Source: Alphaproteobacteria bacterium (GTDB taxonomy: Bacteria > Pseudomonadota > Alphaproteobacteria > Rhizobiales > Rhizobiaceae). Taken from it: a stretch of 64,000 bases of DNA. The translations under genes were made by a program, and so were the position numbers. Shown one piece after another: positions 8,676 to 17,216 of this stretch. Under the pieces are notes generated by a model. The model was not told the DNA's origin. It saw only the letters and a program-made list of their open reading frames with translations, and made no database searches. The stretch lies in assembly GCA_018823835.1 (NCBI GenBank), contig JAHJHT010000002.1, positions 434,001 to 498,000 on the forward strand, given 5' to 3'. How positions within the stretch are numbered: the first letter of the stretch is position 1; each line of letters opens with the position of its first letter.

Positions 8676-10105
8676 ACACGCTGGCGATCGACCAGGGCAC
8701 TACCAGCACGCGCGCGCTCGTCGTCGACGCGGCAGGCAAGGTAACCCCGCTTGCTTCGCTGCCGCACCGCCAGATCTACCCGCAAGCCGGATGGGTCGAG
8801 CACGACCCGGAAGAACTAATCGGCAATTTGCGAGCCTGTCTCGACGCGGCCGGCGCCGTGCCTGACATCGGCGCCATCGGCCTCGACAACCAGGGCGAGA
8901 GCTGCCTTGCATGGAACGCCGGGACCGGTCGCGCCATCAGCCCGGTCATCGTCTGGCAGGACAGCCGCACGGCATCCGACATCGAAAGGCTTGCCGCCGA
9001 CGGGCTCGAGGCCACGGTGCTGGAGCGCGCCGGCCTGCCGCTCGACCCCTATTTTTCCGCCTCCAAACTCGGCTGGATCATGCGCGAAATCCCGGAGGCG
9101 GCGCGGCTGGCCGCCAAGGGGCAGCTGCGGCTCGGCACAACCGACGCCTTCTTCCTTGACCGGTTGACCGGGCGCTTCGTCACCGACGTCGCCACAGCCT
9201 CGCGCACCTCGCTGATGAACCTTGCCACCTGCGGCTGGGACGCCGAACTCTGCGCCCTTTTCGGCGTCCCGGTCGACGCCCTGCCTCAGATCGTACCGAG
9301 CACCGGCGATTTCGGCGCGCTCGATGTCGGCGGAAGGTCGGTACCGCTCGCCGCCTCCATCGTCGACCAGCAGGCCTCGCTTTATGGCCATGGCTGCCGC
9401 GAGGCCGGCGACGCCAAGATCACCTTCGGCACCGGCGCTTTCGCGCTTGCCGTTACCGGCGATCTGCTGCGCACGAAGGCCGGCGGGCCGCTGCCCACCG
9501 TCGCCTGGCAAAAGGCCGGCGAGGCGCCGACCTTCGCGCTCGACGGCGGCGTCTACAGCGCCTCCTCGGCCGTCAACTGGGCGCGCGGCCTAGGCCTGTT
9601 TTCCGACTTTGCGGAGATCGACGCCTTCGACGCGCCGGCAGCAATCGACCGCGGCATCGCCTTCGTGCCGGCGCTCGCCGGGCTTGCCTGCCCGCATTGG
9701 GACCGCTCTGCGCGCGGCGCCTGGCTCGGCCTGTCGCTCGACTCTTCGCCCGCCGACATGATGCAGGCGCTGCTCGAGGGCGTGGCGCTGCGCATGGGCG
9801 AGGTGGCCGGCGCCCTGCAGGAGACCGCGCCGCTTTCGGCGCCGGTATCGATCGACGGCGGCATGGCCGCCAACCACTACTTCTGCCAGTTCCTGGCCGA
9901 CACGCTGCAGCGCGAGATCATCGTCTCCGACCAGCCAGAGCTTACCGCCATCGGTGCCGCCGCACTCGCGGCGGAGGCGGTGGGGAAACCCTTTGACTTC
10001 AGGCGCAGCGGTCGCCGCGTGCTGCCGGGCGACGCCCCGTCCGGACGCGCCGAACGGTTCGCGGCGGCGCGGCAAGCGATCCAGGCCTACGGAAATTTCA
10101 GGTGA
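8672..10105 (+). CDS. FGGY-family carbohydrate kinase, glycerol-kinase-like
   Basis: The 477-residue protein aligns along its length with glycerol kinase: IDQGTTSTRA phosphate loop, YPQAGWVEHDPEE, VIVWQDSRT, GLPLDPYFSASKL, VDQQASLYG, FGTGAF and a C-terminal IDGGMAANHYFCQFLAD. Of the glycerol contacts known in GlpK, the Trp (95), Tyr (127) and Asp (232) positions are kept. The Arg of the NQRET motif is Gly75 here (NQGES). This suggests a related polyol or triose substrate instead of, or besides, glycerol. It starts at GTG overlapping the upstream stop (GTGA). It would make the phosphorylated substrate for the dehydrogenase. Confidence 0.82.
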   Translation: MNTLAIDQGTTSTRALVVDAAGKVTPLASLPHRQIYPQAGWVEHDPEELIGNLRACLDAAGAVPDIGAIGLDNQGESCLAWNAGTGRAISPVIVWQDSRTASDIERLAADGLEATVLERAGLPLDPYFSASKLGWIMREIPEAARLAAKGQLRLGTTDAFFLDRLTGRFVTDVATASRTSLMNLATCGWDAELCALFGVPVDALPQIVPSTGDFGALDVGGRSVPLAASIVDQQASLYGHGCREAGDAKITFGTGAFALAVTGDLLRTKAGGPLPTVAWQKAGEAPTFALDGGVYSASSAVNWARGLGLFSDFAEIDAFDAPAAIDRGIAFVPALAGLACPHWDRSARGAWLGLSLDSSPADMMQALLEGVALRMGEVAGALQETAPLSAPVSIDGGMAANHYFCQFLADTLQREIIVSDQPELTAIGAAALAAEAVGKPFDFRRSGRRVLPGDAPSGRAERFAAARQAIQAYGNFR

Positions 10106-10115
10106 GTTTCGTTCC

Positions 10116-10131
10116 GCGCGGTTAGCCGCGC
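10116..10131. terminator. Hairpin between convergent kinase and Nudix genes
   Basis: A 6-bp GC stem (GCGCGG/CCGCGC) with a TTAG loop lies in the 34-base gap between two convergent stop codons. It has no clear T-run on either side, so termination is only suggested by position. Confidence 0.35.
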
Positions 10132-10139
10132 CACGCTGC

Positions 10140-10607
10140 TCAAGCCGCCGCGGCAACGCCCTTGAAGTCTATAGAGCGGACCAGCGTGCCGAGCTCCGGT
10201 TCGTCAACCAGCAGCGCGGCATCTTCCGGCGACAGCCATGCGCGGTGTCGCTTGGCGCTTTCCTCCCAGTCCGCCAGCACCTCCTCGACCTTGAGCATGT
10301 GAACCGTCACCCGGATCTTGACGAAGCGGGTCTTCAGCCTCTTCCAGTAGTCGTAAGTACCGAGCGGCGTCTTCAGCATCTTGCCGCTGACCCCCGCCTC
10401 CTCCCGCGCCTCGATCGCGGCGGTCTTCTTGCCGCTCTTGCCCTTCATGGGCCAGCCCTTGGGAACGATGAAGCGCTTCGTGGTGTTCGACGTGATCAGC
10501 AGTACCTCGACCTTGCCCTCGGCATCGAGCCGGAACGGAATGGCAGCGACCTGCCGGATCGGCTTTCCCTTCTTGGCTTTCGCAACGATGAGCTTCTGCT
10601 TGACCAT
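10140..10607 (-). CDS. Nudix hydrolase
   Basis: The 155-residue protein contains a Nudix box at about residues 51-73 (GWPMKG...EAREEAGV). The box is the variant usual in alphaproteobacterial DIPP-like members: the first conserved Glu is Lys and the Arg before the Glu helix is Ile, while the metal-binding E..EE cluster is retained. Likely substrates are diphosphoinositol-like or nucleotide diphosphate compounds; this cannot be fixed from sequence. It is convergent with the kinase operon. The N-terminus is strongly basic (MVKQKLIVAKAKKGK). Confidence 0.85.
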   Translation of the reverse strand: MVKQKLIVAKAKKGKPIRQVAAIPFRLDAEGKVEVLLITSNTTKRFIVPKGWPMKGKSGKKTAAIEAREEAGVSGKMLKTPLGTYDYWKRLKTRFVKIRVTVHMLKVEEVLADWEESAKRHRAWLSPEDAALLVDEPELGTLVRSIDFKGVAAAA

Positions 10608-10736
10608 GCCGTCTTTTGGACCCTACCCTGTTGCCGATGCATTCCGCCAGCTGTCTGCCGGCGCTCTCCAAACGCTCCGTGACTCCCTGTATCGGAATTG
10701 CACTCCAACACAATTGCCACGGATCGGTTGCCGTAA

Positions 10737-10751
10737 TAGCAGAATTTGCTA
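10737..10751. promoter_or_regulatory. TAGCA-N5-TGCTA inverted repeat before the ABC operon
   Basis: A perfect 5+5+5 inverted repeat lies 39 bases upstream of the solute-binding-protein start, in an AT-rich patch of an otherwise GC-rich region. It is a plausible operator for the importer operon. Regulator unknown. Confidence 0.4.
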
Positions 10752-10790
10752 CTTGTTAGACGGCGAAATAATTTGGGAGGAGAACCGCTC

Positions 10791-11816
10791 ATGAAGAAGC
10801 ACTATCTTGGAACGGCCGCGATGGCCGCAATGCTGCTTTCGGGGACCGCGCTGGCGCGTGCCGAAAGCGTGACGCTCTACTGCAGCGCCGACGAGGTTTG
10901 GTGCCAGCAGATCAAGACCAATTTCGAGGCCGAGACCGGCATCACCGTCGACATGACCCGCAAGAGCTCCGGCGAAACCTTCGCCCAGGTCAAGGCGGAA
11001 GCCAGCAACCCGAAGGGCGACGTGTGGTGGGGCGGCACCGGTGACCCGCACCTGCAGGCTGCCGAGGAAGGCCTGACCGAGGCCTATGTCTCGCCGATGC
11101 GCGACCAGCTGCAGCCCTGGGCGATCCGCCAGGCGGAAGCGGCCGGCGACAAGACCATCGGCGTCTATTCGGGCGCGCTCGGCTTCGGCTACAACAAGGA
11201 CCTGCTGGCCAAGAACGGCCTGCCCGAGCCGAAATGCTGGGAAGACCTGACCAAGCCCGAGTTCAAGGGCCATGTGCAGATCGCCAACCCGAATTCGTCG
11301 GGCACCGCATACACGACGCTGGCGACGATGGTGCAGCTGTTCGGCGAGGACAAGGGCTTCGACTACATGAAGGCCCTGCACAAGAACATCAACCAGTACA
11401 CCAAGTCGGGCTCTGCCCCGATCAAGGCGGCCGGCCTCGGCGAAACCACCGTCGGCATCGTCTTCATGCACGATGCCGTGGCGCAGACGGCGGCCGGTTT
11501 CCCGATCGTCACCGTGGCGCCCTGCGAGGGCACCGGCTACGAGATCGGCTCGATGTCGCTGATCGCGGGTGCGCGCAATCCCGAAGCGGCCAAGAAGTTC
11601 TACGACTGGGCGCTGTCGGCAGAGATGCAGTCGCGTGCCAAGGATGCCAACTCCTACCAGCTGCCGTCGAACAAGAATGCGACCGCCTCGCCGCTGTCGC
11701 CCGACCTGTCGACGATCAAGCTGATCGACTACGACTTCAAGAAGTACGGCTCGAGCGACGAACGCAAGCGGCTCTTGAAGAAGTGGGACGACGAGGTTTC
11801 GACCCTGCCGCAGTAA
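10791..11816 (+). CDS. ABC transporter solute-binding protein, Fbp/AfuA type
   Basis: The 341-residue periplasmic protein has a signal peptide ending near ALARA (residues 20-24) and belongs to the ferric/sugar-phosphate-binding family. GGGAGGAG precedes the ATG. The adjacent tyrosine pair that holds iron in ferric-binding proteins is not seen. Instead there is an adjacent His227-Asp228 pair with Glu251 23 residues later, a spacing that recalls the sugar-phosphate site of AfuA as I remember it. A phosphorylated sugar or related organophosphate is therefore as likely as iron. Permease and ATPase genes follow directly. Confidence 0.82.
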   Translation: MKKHYLGTAAMAAMLLSGTALARAESVTLYCSADEVWCQQIKTNFEAETGITVDMTRKSSGETFAQVKAEASNPKGDVWWGGTGDPHLQAAEEGLTEAYVSPMRDQLQPWAIRQAEAAGDKTIGVYSGALGFGYNKDLLAKNGLPEPKCWEDLTKPEFKGHVQIANPNSSGTAYTTLATMVQLFGEDKGFDYMKALHKNINQYTKSGSAPIKAAGLGETTVGIVFMHDAVAQTAAGFPIVTVAPCEGTGYEIGSMSLIAGARNPEAAKKFYDWALSAEMQSRAKDANSYQLPSNKNATASPLSPDLSTIKLIDYDFKKYGSSDERKRLLKKWDDEVSTLPQ

Positions 11817-11819
11817 ACC

Positions 11820-14096
11820 GTGCGGCAGCATAAAGAGGTCCATGGCCTTCATCCGACCGTCACCCTGTGGGTGGCGGTCGGACTGATCGGTTTTGCCGTA
11901 CTGCCCTGGTACGGCACGGACTCCAATTTCTTCACGCTCTCCTGGCTGCTCGATGGCTACCCGTTCGACGGCGACGTGGCGCCGGCGCTGTTCCTGGCCC
12001 TGCAGGGCGAGAAGCCTTGGCTGGCGCCCGTCGGACTGCTGCTGCTTGTGCCGTTCCTGCTCTGGAACCGGCAGAAAAACGACCCGTTCTTCGGTCGCCT
12101 GCTGATCGCCGTCGGTGCGATCGGATTTGCCTATCTGATGCTGCAGGGGTTCGCCATCGGCCTGCGCGGCTGGCGTTTCGAATGGCTGACAGCCCTGTTC
12201 GGAGAGCTCGGCGACCGCCAGTTCGGCATGGGCTACGGCGCCATGCTGTGCGCCGGGGCCTTCCTCTTCCTGTTTTCCGTCGGCCTCGCCGGCCGCGGCG
12301 TGGTCGGCGGCGACGTCTTCGTCGTCAGCACCATCGCTTTCGTCATCACCGTCGTGGCGCTGTTCATCTTCATGCCCATCCTGCAGATGCTGGCCAATGC
12401 CATGATCACGCAGGAGGGCACCTATTCGCTCTCCAGCTTCGTCGAGAAGATCTTCAGCGAGCGCCTCTGGGGAATCGGCTGCGTCACGCAGAACATCGGC
12501 TGCGGCGTCGCCTGGAACTCGCTCTTCCTCGCCATCCTCGTCGGCGTACTCACCACACTGCTCGGCCTCGTTTTCGCGCTGGTCGTCACGCGCACTGGCT
12601 TCCGCTATGGCCGCATCCTGCGCGCGCTGACCGTGCTGCCCATCATCACGCCGCCCTTCGTGATCGGCCTTGCCATCATCCTGCTGTTCGGCCTATCGGG
12701 CGCGGTCACCCAGATGTTCGCCGAACTCTTCGGCGTCCAGGCGACGCGCTGGGTTTACGGCCTGCCCGGCCTCCTGATCGCGCAGCTCCTCGCCTTCACG
12801 CCGATTGCCTTCCTGGTGCTGATCGGCGTCGTCGAGGGCATCAGCCCGTCGATGGAGGAAGCCGCCCAGACGCTGCGCGCCGGCCGCTGGCAGACCTTCC
12901 GCACTGTCTCGCTGCCGCTGATGCGCCCGGGGCTGGCCAACGCCTTCCTGCTCGGCTTCATCGAGAGCATGGCCGACTTCGGCAACCCGTTGGTGCTCGG
13001 CGGCAATTTCGACGTTCTCTCGACCGAGATCTTCTTCGCCATCGTCGGCGCCCAGAACGACCAGGCGCAGGCCGCGGTGCTCGCCATCGTGCTCCTGGCC
13101 TTCACGCTCGGCGCCTTCTACGCGCAGCGCTTCTGGCTCGGCCAGAAATCCTACACCACCGTCTCGGGCAAGGGTGATTCCGGCGTTCATCCGCTGCTGC
13201 CCACCGGCCTGCGATACACCGTCTTCGCAATCGCCGGCTTCTGGGCGCTGTTCACGATCTTCGTCTACGCCACCATCTTCTACGGCAGCTTCGTCAAGCT
13301 GTGGGGCGTCGACAACAGCCTGACGCTTGTCCACTACGTGAAGTCCTTCGCCATCGGCTGGACCGAGTTCGGCATCCACTGGAAGGGCGCGGCCTGGAGC
13401 TCCTTCTGGACCACAATCACCATCGCGCTGGTGTCGGCGCCGCTCACCGCGGCGATCGGACTCCTGACCGCCTACCTGCTGGTACGCCAGGACTTCGCCG
13501 GCAAGGATGCCTTCGAGTTCGGCACGATGCTGTCCTTCGCCATTCCCGGCACGGTGATCGGCGTCTCCTACGTCATCGCCTTCAACGTGCCGCCGATCGA
13601 GCTGACGGGCACCGGCGTCATCCTCGTGCTGTCCTTCATCTTCCGCAACATGCCGGTCGGCGTGCGCGCCGGCGTCGCGTCGATGTCGCAGATCGACCGC
13701 AGCCTCGACGAATCCTCGCTGACCTTGGGCGCCAATTCCTGGCAGACCTTCCGCAAGATCGTGCTGCCGTTGCTGAGGCCCGCCATCCTCGCCGCTCTGG
13801 TTTATTCCTTCGTGCGCGCCATGACCGCTATCAGCGCCATCATCTTCCTGGTTTCGGCCCGCTACGACATGTCGACCAGCTACATCATCGGCCGTGTCGA
13901 GAACAACGAGTACGGCATCGCCATCGCCTACTCGGCGGTGCTGATCGCCGTCATGCTCGCCGTCATCGGCCTGATGCAGCTCGCCGTCGGCAGCCGAAAC
14001 ATCGGCCGCCGCAGCAGCGGCGACGGCGACCTTTCCCAATCGCGCACCAATGTCAGCCTGCCCGGCCGGCAACCGGCATTTTCAGGAGGCGGCTGA
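11820..14096 (+). CDS. ABC transporter permease, two-domain Fbp/Afu type
   Basis: This 758-residue inner-membrane protein is a fused permease: two binding-protein-dependent transport domains, each with its own EAA loop. These lie at about residues 340-380 (EEAAQTLRAGRWQTFRTVSLPL) and 620-660 (DESSLTLGANSWQTFRKIVLPLL). The start is a GTG four bases after the binding-protein stop with no strong ribosome site. There is no in-frame ATG nearby, so translation is probably coupled to the upstream gene. Its last base overlaps the ATPase start (TGATG). Together with its neighbours it forms a complete importer. Confidence 0.9.
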   Translation: MRQHKEVHGLHPTVTLWVAVGLIGFAVLPWYGTDSNFFTLSWLLDGYPFDGDVAPALFLALQGEKPWLAPVGLLLLVPFLLWNRQKNDPFFGRLLIAVGAIGFAYLMLQGFAIGLRGWRFEWLTALFGELGDRQFGMGYGAMLCAGAFLFLFSVGLAGRGVVGGDVFVVSTIAFVITVVALFIFMPILQMLANAMITQEGTYSLSSFVEKIFSERLWGIGCVTQNIGCGVAWNSLFLAILVGVLTTLLGLVFALVVTRTGFRYGRILRALTVLPIITPPFVIGLAIILLFGLSGAVTQMFAELFGVQATRWVYGLPGLLIAQLLAFTPIAFLVLIGVVEGISPSMEEAAQTLRAGRWQTFRTVSLPLMRPGLANAFLLGFIESMADFGNPLVLGGNFDVLSTEIFFAIVGAQNDQAQAAVLAIVLLAFTLGAFYAQRFWLGQKSYTTVSGKGDSGVHPLLPTGLRYTVFAIAGFWALFTIFVYATIFYGSFVKLWGVDNSLTLVHYVKSFAIGWTEFGIHWKGAAWSSFWTTITIALVSAPLTAAIGLLTAYLLVRQDFAGKDAFEFGTMLSFAIPGTVIGVSYVIAFNVPPIELTGTGVILVLSFIFRNMPVGVRAGVASMSQIDRSLDESSLTLGANSWQTFRKIVLPLLRPAILAALVYSFVRAMTAISAIIFLVSARYDMSTSYIIGRVENNEYGIAIAYSAVLIAVMLAVIGLMQLAVGSRNIGRRSSGDGDLSQSRTNVSLPGRQPAFSGGG

Positions 14097-15172
14097 TGGC
14101 CGAGATCAAGAGCAACGCCGCATCGGTGGAGTTTCGCAACGTCTCGAAGTTCTACGGCAAGTCGAAGGTGGCCGCGGTCAACGACGTCTCGCTGAGCGTC
14201 GAGGCAGGCAAGCTGGTCACCCTGCTCGGCCCGTCGGGCTGCGGCAAGACGACGACGCTTCGCATGATCGCCGGGCTCGAGATGGCATCCAGCGGCCAGA
14301 TCCTGATCGGCGGCGCCGACGTCACCTCGCTGCCCGCCACCGACCGCGACGTGTCGATGGTGTTCCAGTCCTATGCGCTGTTTCCGCACATGAGCGTCAT
14401 GGAAAACGTGCAATACGGCCTGCGCTTCTCCGGCTTCCCGAAGAAGGAGATCAACGACCGCGCCAATGCCGGGCTGGAACTCGTCGGCCTGACCGGCTTC
14501 GGCGACCGGCTGCCCAGCCAGCTCTCGGGCGGCCAGCAGCAGCGCGTCGCCGTGGCGCGCGCGCTTGTGCTCGAGCCGCAGGTGCTGCTGTTCGACGAGC
14601 CGCTCTCCAATCTCGATGCCAAGCTGCGCCGCCGCGTGCGCGAGGAAATCCGCGAGATCCAGCAGAAGCTCGGCCTTACCGTCGTCTACGTCACGCACGA
14701 CCAGGAAGAGGCACTCGCGGTTTCCGACCGCATCATCGTCATGAACAACGCCGTCATCGCGCAGGACGGCACGCCGCGCGAGCTCTACGACGCGCCGGCC
14801 AATGCCTTCGTTGCCGACTTCATCGGCGAGGCCAACATCTTCGACTGCGAGGTGGTTTCCGTAGAAGGCGAGGTGGCGGCGGTCCGGCTAGGACCGGTGA
14901 CGCTGAACCTGCCGGCGCGGGGCCACTCGGCCGGTGCGGCAAAGCTTGCGGCGCGGCCGAACCGCATCAACATTGCCGATGCGGGAACGCCCGGCACACT
15001 GCCTGGCACGATCGAGAAGGCCACCTATGTCGGTAGCCATCTCGAATTCATCGTCGGCACGGAGTTCGGCGAGGTTTTTGTCGTCTCGTCGAATGTCGAC
15101 TCCGGCCCCAAGGCCGGCGAGTTGGTTGGGCTTGCGTTCCCGGAGCGCGGCCCGGTGCTCATCAGCTCCTGA
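14096..15172 (+). CDS. ABC transporter ATP-binding protein, Fbp/Afu type
   Basis: The 358-residue ATPase shows Walker A GPSGCGKTT (about residues 43-51), the LSGGQQQRVAVARAL signature (about 142) and Walker [12 protein letters not shown] (about 163). The C-terminal regulatory TOBE-like domain (about 250-358) is typical of the FbpC/PotA group. AGGAGG lies just before the ATG, which overlaps the permease stop by one base. Its 3' end overlaps the convergent phosphatase gene by 11 bases. It energises the two-domain permease encoded upstream. Confidence 0.92.
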   Translation: MAEIKSNAASVEFRNVSKFYGKSKVAAVNDVSLSVEAGKLVTLLGPSGCGKTTTLRMIAGLEMASSGQILIGGADVTSLPATDRDVSMVFQSYALFPHMSVMENVQYGLRFSGFPKKEINDRANAGLELVGLTGFGDRLPSQLSGGQQQRVAVARALVLEPQVLLFDEPLSNLDAKLRRRVREEIREIQQKLGLTVVYVTHDQEEALAVSDRIIVMNNAVIAQDGTPRELYDAPANAFVADFIGEANIFDCEVVSVEGEVAAVRLGPVTLNLPARGHSAGAAKLAARPNRINIADAGTPGTLPGTIEKATYVGSHLEFIVGTEFGEVFVVSSNVDSGPKAGELVGLAFPERGPVLISS

Positions 15173-15953
15173 AGGCGGCCTGCGCCAGCGCCTCGACCTT
15201 GTCGTAGACGCCTTGGCCGGCAACGATCACCGGCGTTCCCTTGGTCAGCACTTCGGCCGGATGCGGCGCGACCTTGCCGCCGGCCTCCTCGATCAGCAGC
15301 ATGCCAGCCAGGCAGTCCCAGGCGTTCATGTGCTCCTCGACATAGCCGAGCAGGCGTCCGGCGGCGACGTAGGCGAGCATCAGCGCGCCCGAGGCGTTGC
15401 GGAAATAGACGCCGCCCTGGCCGAGCAGGTCGGCGATGAGGCCCACGACATTGTTTGCCTCCGCGCGGTTGGAGAAGCCGGTGCCGAGCGAGCCTTCGGT
15501 CAGGCTGGTTGCCCCGGTCGCGCGGATCGGCTTGCCGTTGAGATAGGCGCCGCCGCCGCGCCGGCCATAAAAGCTCTCGCCGGTCGACGGCTCGTGGATC
15601 ACGCCGACATCCGTCTGGCCGTCCCTGAAGCCGGCGATAACCACGCACCACGCCGGAATGCCGCGCACGAAATTCGCCGTGCCGTCGATGGGGTCGAGGA
15701 CCCAGGAATAGCCCGAGGTGCCTGGCGTCGGGGCGTGCTCCTCGCCGACGACGGCGTCGTCCGGATATTTTTCGGCAAGCGCAGAACGGATGAAGGTCTC
15801 GACGTCTCGGTCGGCTTCCGAGACCAAGTCCTGGTGGCCCTTGCTCTCGATGGTCAGCGTGTCGAGGCGGCGGAAATACTCCATGCCCAGATCGCCGGCG
15901 CGCTTTGCCAGCTCTGCCGCGAACTGCATCCGCGCTTCATTGTCATGTCCCAT
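15162..15953 (-). CDS. Inositol monophosphatase family protein
   Basis: The 263-residue enzyme carries the family metal-site motifs: GEEHAPTP (about residue 70), WVLDPIDGTANFVRG (about 83-97) and the C-terminal WDCLAGMLLIEEAGGKV (about 213). Members dephosphorylate inositol phosphates, histidinol phosphate, 3'-phosphoadenosine-5'-phosphate or sugar phosphates with Mg2+. It is not certain which applies. It lies between two ABC importers whose likely substrates contain phosphorus, so a role in releasing phosphate from an imported compound is possible. The ATG at 15953 follows an AGCAGGTG site. The longer upstream frame is not supported. Confidence 0.88.
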   Translation of the reverse strand: MGHDNEARMQFAAELAKRAGDLGMEYFRRLDTLTIESKGHQDLVSEADRDVETFIRSALAEKYPDDAVVGEEHAPTPGTSGYSWVLDPIDGTANFVRGIPAWCVVIAGFRDGQTDVGVIHEPSTGESFYGRRGGGAYLNGKPIRATGATSLTEGSLGTGFSNRAEANNVVGLIADLLGQGGVYFRNASGALMLAYVAAGRLLGYVEEHMNAWDCLAGMLLIEEAGGKVAPHPAEVLTKGTPVIVAGQGVYDKVEALAQAAFRS

Positions 15954-15980
15954 GGGCACCTGCTCTCGACTGTGGGAGGA

Positions 15981-16003
15981 ATCTGCTGCCGCTGATAGCA
16001 GAT
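15981..16003. promoter_or_regulatory. ATCTGCT-N9-AGCAGAT inverted repeat
   Basis: Perfect 7-base arms separated by 9 bases lie in the 244-base divergent region between the phosphatase and phnD. The rest of this region shows no other clear signal. The half-site AGCAGA also occurs in the repeat in front of the Fbp-type operon (10738-10743). Confidence 0.35.
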
Positions 16004-16197
16004 GCGCCGGGCGCGTTGAAGGGTCGATGCAGCAAGACCGGCCAGGCCGCGGCCGTGGCTTCGTTTCCGGCCACAGGATAGTTTGCCGGTTGTCGAATTT
16101 GGGGTGGACATTGAAGGCCGGTGCCCCAAAACTGCAAGCCGTTGCTGCAGCCTTTCGCCGGGTCCGGCTCAGGCTGCACATCCAAAGGGAGGAATTC

Positions 16198-17145
16198 ATG
16201 AAAAAACTGCTCGCCGCAGCTGCGATGCTGCTCGCCACCACCATTGTGTCCCAGGCCGAATTCAAGCTGGACAGCCGCTACCAGGACGCCGATGGCGACC
16301 TCATCGCCGACATCCCCACCGACGCAAGCCAGCAGGTCGACCCGTCGACGCTCATCTTTGCCTACACGCCGGTCGAGGACCCGGCCGTCTATGCAGAAGT
16401 GTGGGACGGCTTCCTCAAGCACATGGAGGAAAAGACCGGCAAGAAGGTGCAGTTCTTCCCCGTCCAGTCGAACGCCGCGCAGATCGAGGCGATGCGCGCC
16501 GGCCGCCTGCACATCGCCGGCTTCAACACCGGCTCAAACCCGCTCGCCGTCGCCTGCGCCGGGCTGCGCCCCTTCGCCATGATGGCCTCGGCCGACGATT
16601 CCTTCGGCTACGAGATGGAGATCATCACCTATCCGGGCTCGGGAATCGAGAAGGTCGAGGACATCAAGGGCAAGAAGCTCGCCTTCACCTCCGAGACCTC
16701 CAACTCCGGCTTCAAGGCGCCGTCGGCGCTGCTGAAGGCAGAGTACGACATGGTCGCCGGCACCGACTTCGAGCCGGTCTTCTCCGGCAAGCACGACAAT
16801 TCGATCCTCGGCGTCGCCAACAAGGACTATCCGGCGGCGGCCATCGCCAACTCGGTCATGGCGCGCATGCTCGAGCGCGGCGTCGTCAAGCCGGAGCAGA
16901 TCGTCACGGTCTACAAGTCCGATACCTTCCCGACCACCGGTTACGGCGTCGCCAACAATCTGACCCCGGAACTTCAGGACAAGATCAAGGACGGCTTCTT
17001 CTCCTTCCCGTGGGAGGGCTCGAAGCTGCAGGAAGAGTTCTCGAAGTCCGGCGAGGCCAAGTTCATCCCGATCACCTTCAAGGACAACTGGGCGGTCATC
17101 CGCCAGATCGACGAGGCCAACGGCGTCGAGTATTCCTGCCAGTAG
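16198..17145 (+). CDS. phnD: Phosphonate-type ABC transporter substrate-binding protein (PhnD family)
   Basis: The 315-residue protein has an N-terminal signal peptide (cleavage near SQAEF) and full-length similarity to PhnD/PtxB-type receptors, with the ligand-loop segments TSETSNSGFKAP and FSGKHDNSILGVAN. It would bind phosphonate, phosphite or a related oxyanion in the periplasm. AAAGGGAGG precedes the ATG. No C-P lyase or phosphite dehydrogenase gene is present in the window, so the ligand stays open. It is followed by the ATPase and two permeases in one operon. Confidence 0.88.
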   Translation: MKKLLAAAAMLLATTIVSQAEFKLDSRYQDADGDLIADIPTDASQQVDPSTLIFAYTPVEDPAVYAEVWDGFLKHMEEKTGKKVQFFPVQSNAAQIEAMRAGRLHIAGFNTGSNPLAVACAGLRPFAMMASADDSFGYEMEIITYPGSGIEKVEDIKGKKLAFTSETSNSGFKAPSALLKAEYDMVAGTDFEPVFSGKHDNSILGVANKDYPAAAIANSVMARMLERGVVKPEQIVTVYKSDTFPTTGYGVANNLTPELQDKIKDGFFSFPWEGSKLQEEFSKSGEAKFIPITFKDNWAVIRQIDEANGVEYSCQ

Positions 17146-17165
17146 GCGCGACCCCGCACTTGCGA

Positions 17166-17188
17166 CAGGCCGGGCTTGTCCCGGCCTG
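17166..17188 (+). other. Intercistronic hairpin after phnD
   Basis: A perfect 9-bp stem (CAGGCCGGG/CCCGGCCTG, 5-base loop) sits between phnD and phnC with no T-run. Such structures often protect the abundant binding-protein message or reduce read-through to the ATPase and permease genes. Confidence 0.6.
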
Positions 17189-17216
17189 AACCTCCGAGGC
17201 GAAAGAAGGGGCGACC

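Noticed and set aside
11842..11886. ATG at 11842 with AAAGAGG upstream as an alternative permease start
   Set aside because: It is in the wrong frame and reaches a stop after 14 codons. The GTG at 11820, coupled to the binding-protein stop, fits the permease frame.
12693..14072. 459-codon minus-strand frame opposite the two-domain permease
   Set aside because: Gly/Asp/Gln/Arg-rich antisense shadow with no start context. The permease frame is unambiguous.
15954..16197. Pho box upstream of phnD
   Set aside because: I looked for paired CTGTCAT-like repeats and found none. Phosphate control is not supported by the sequence.
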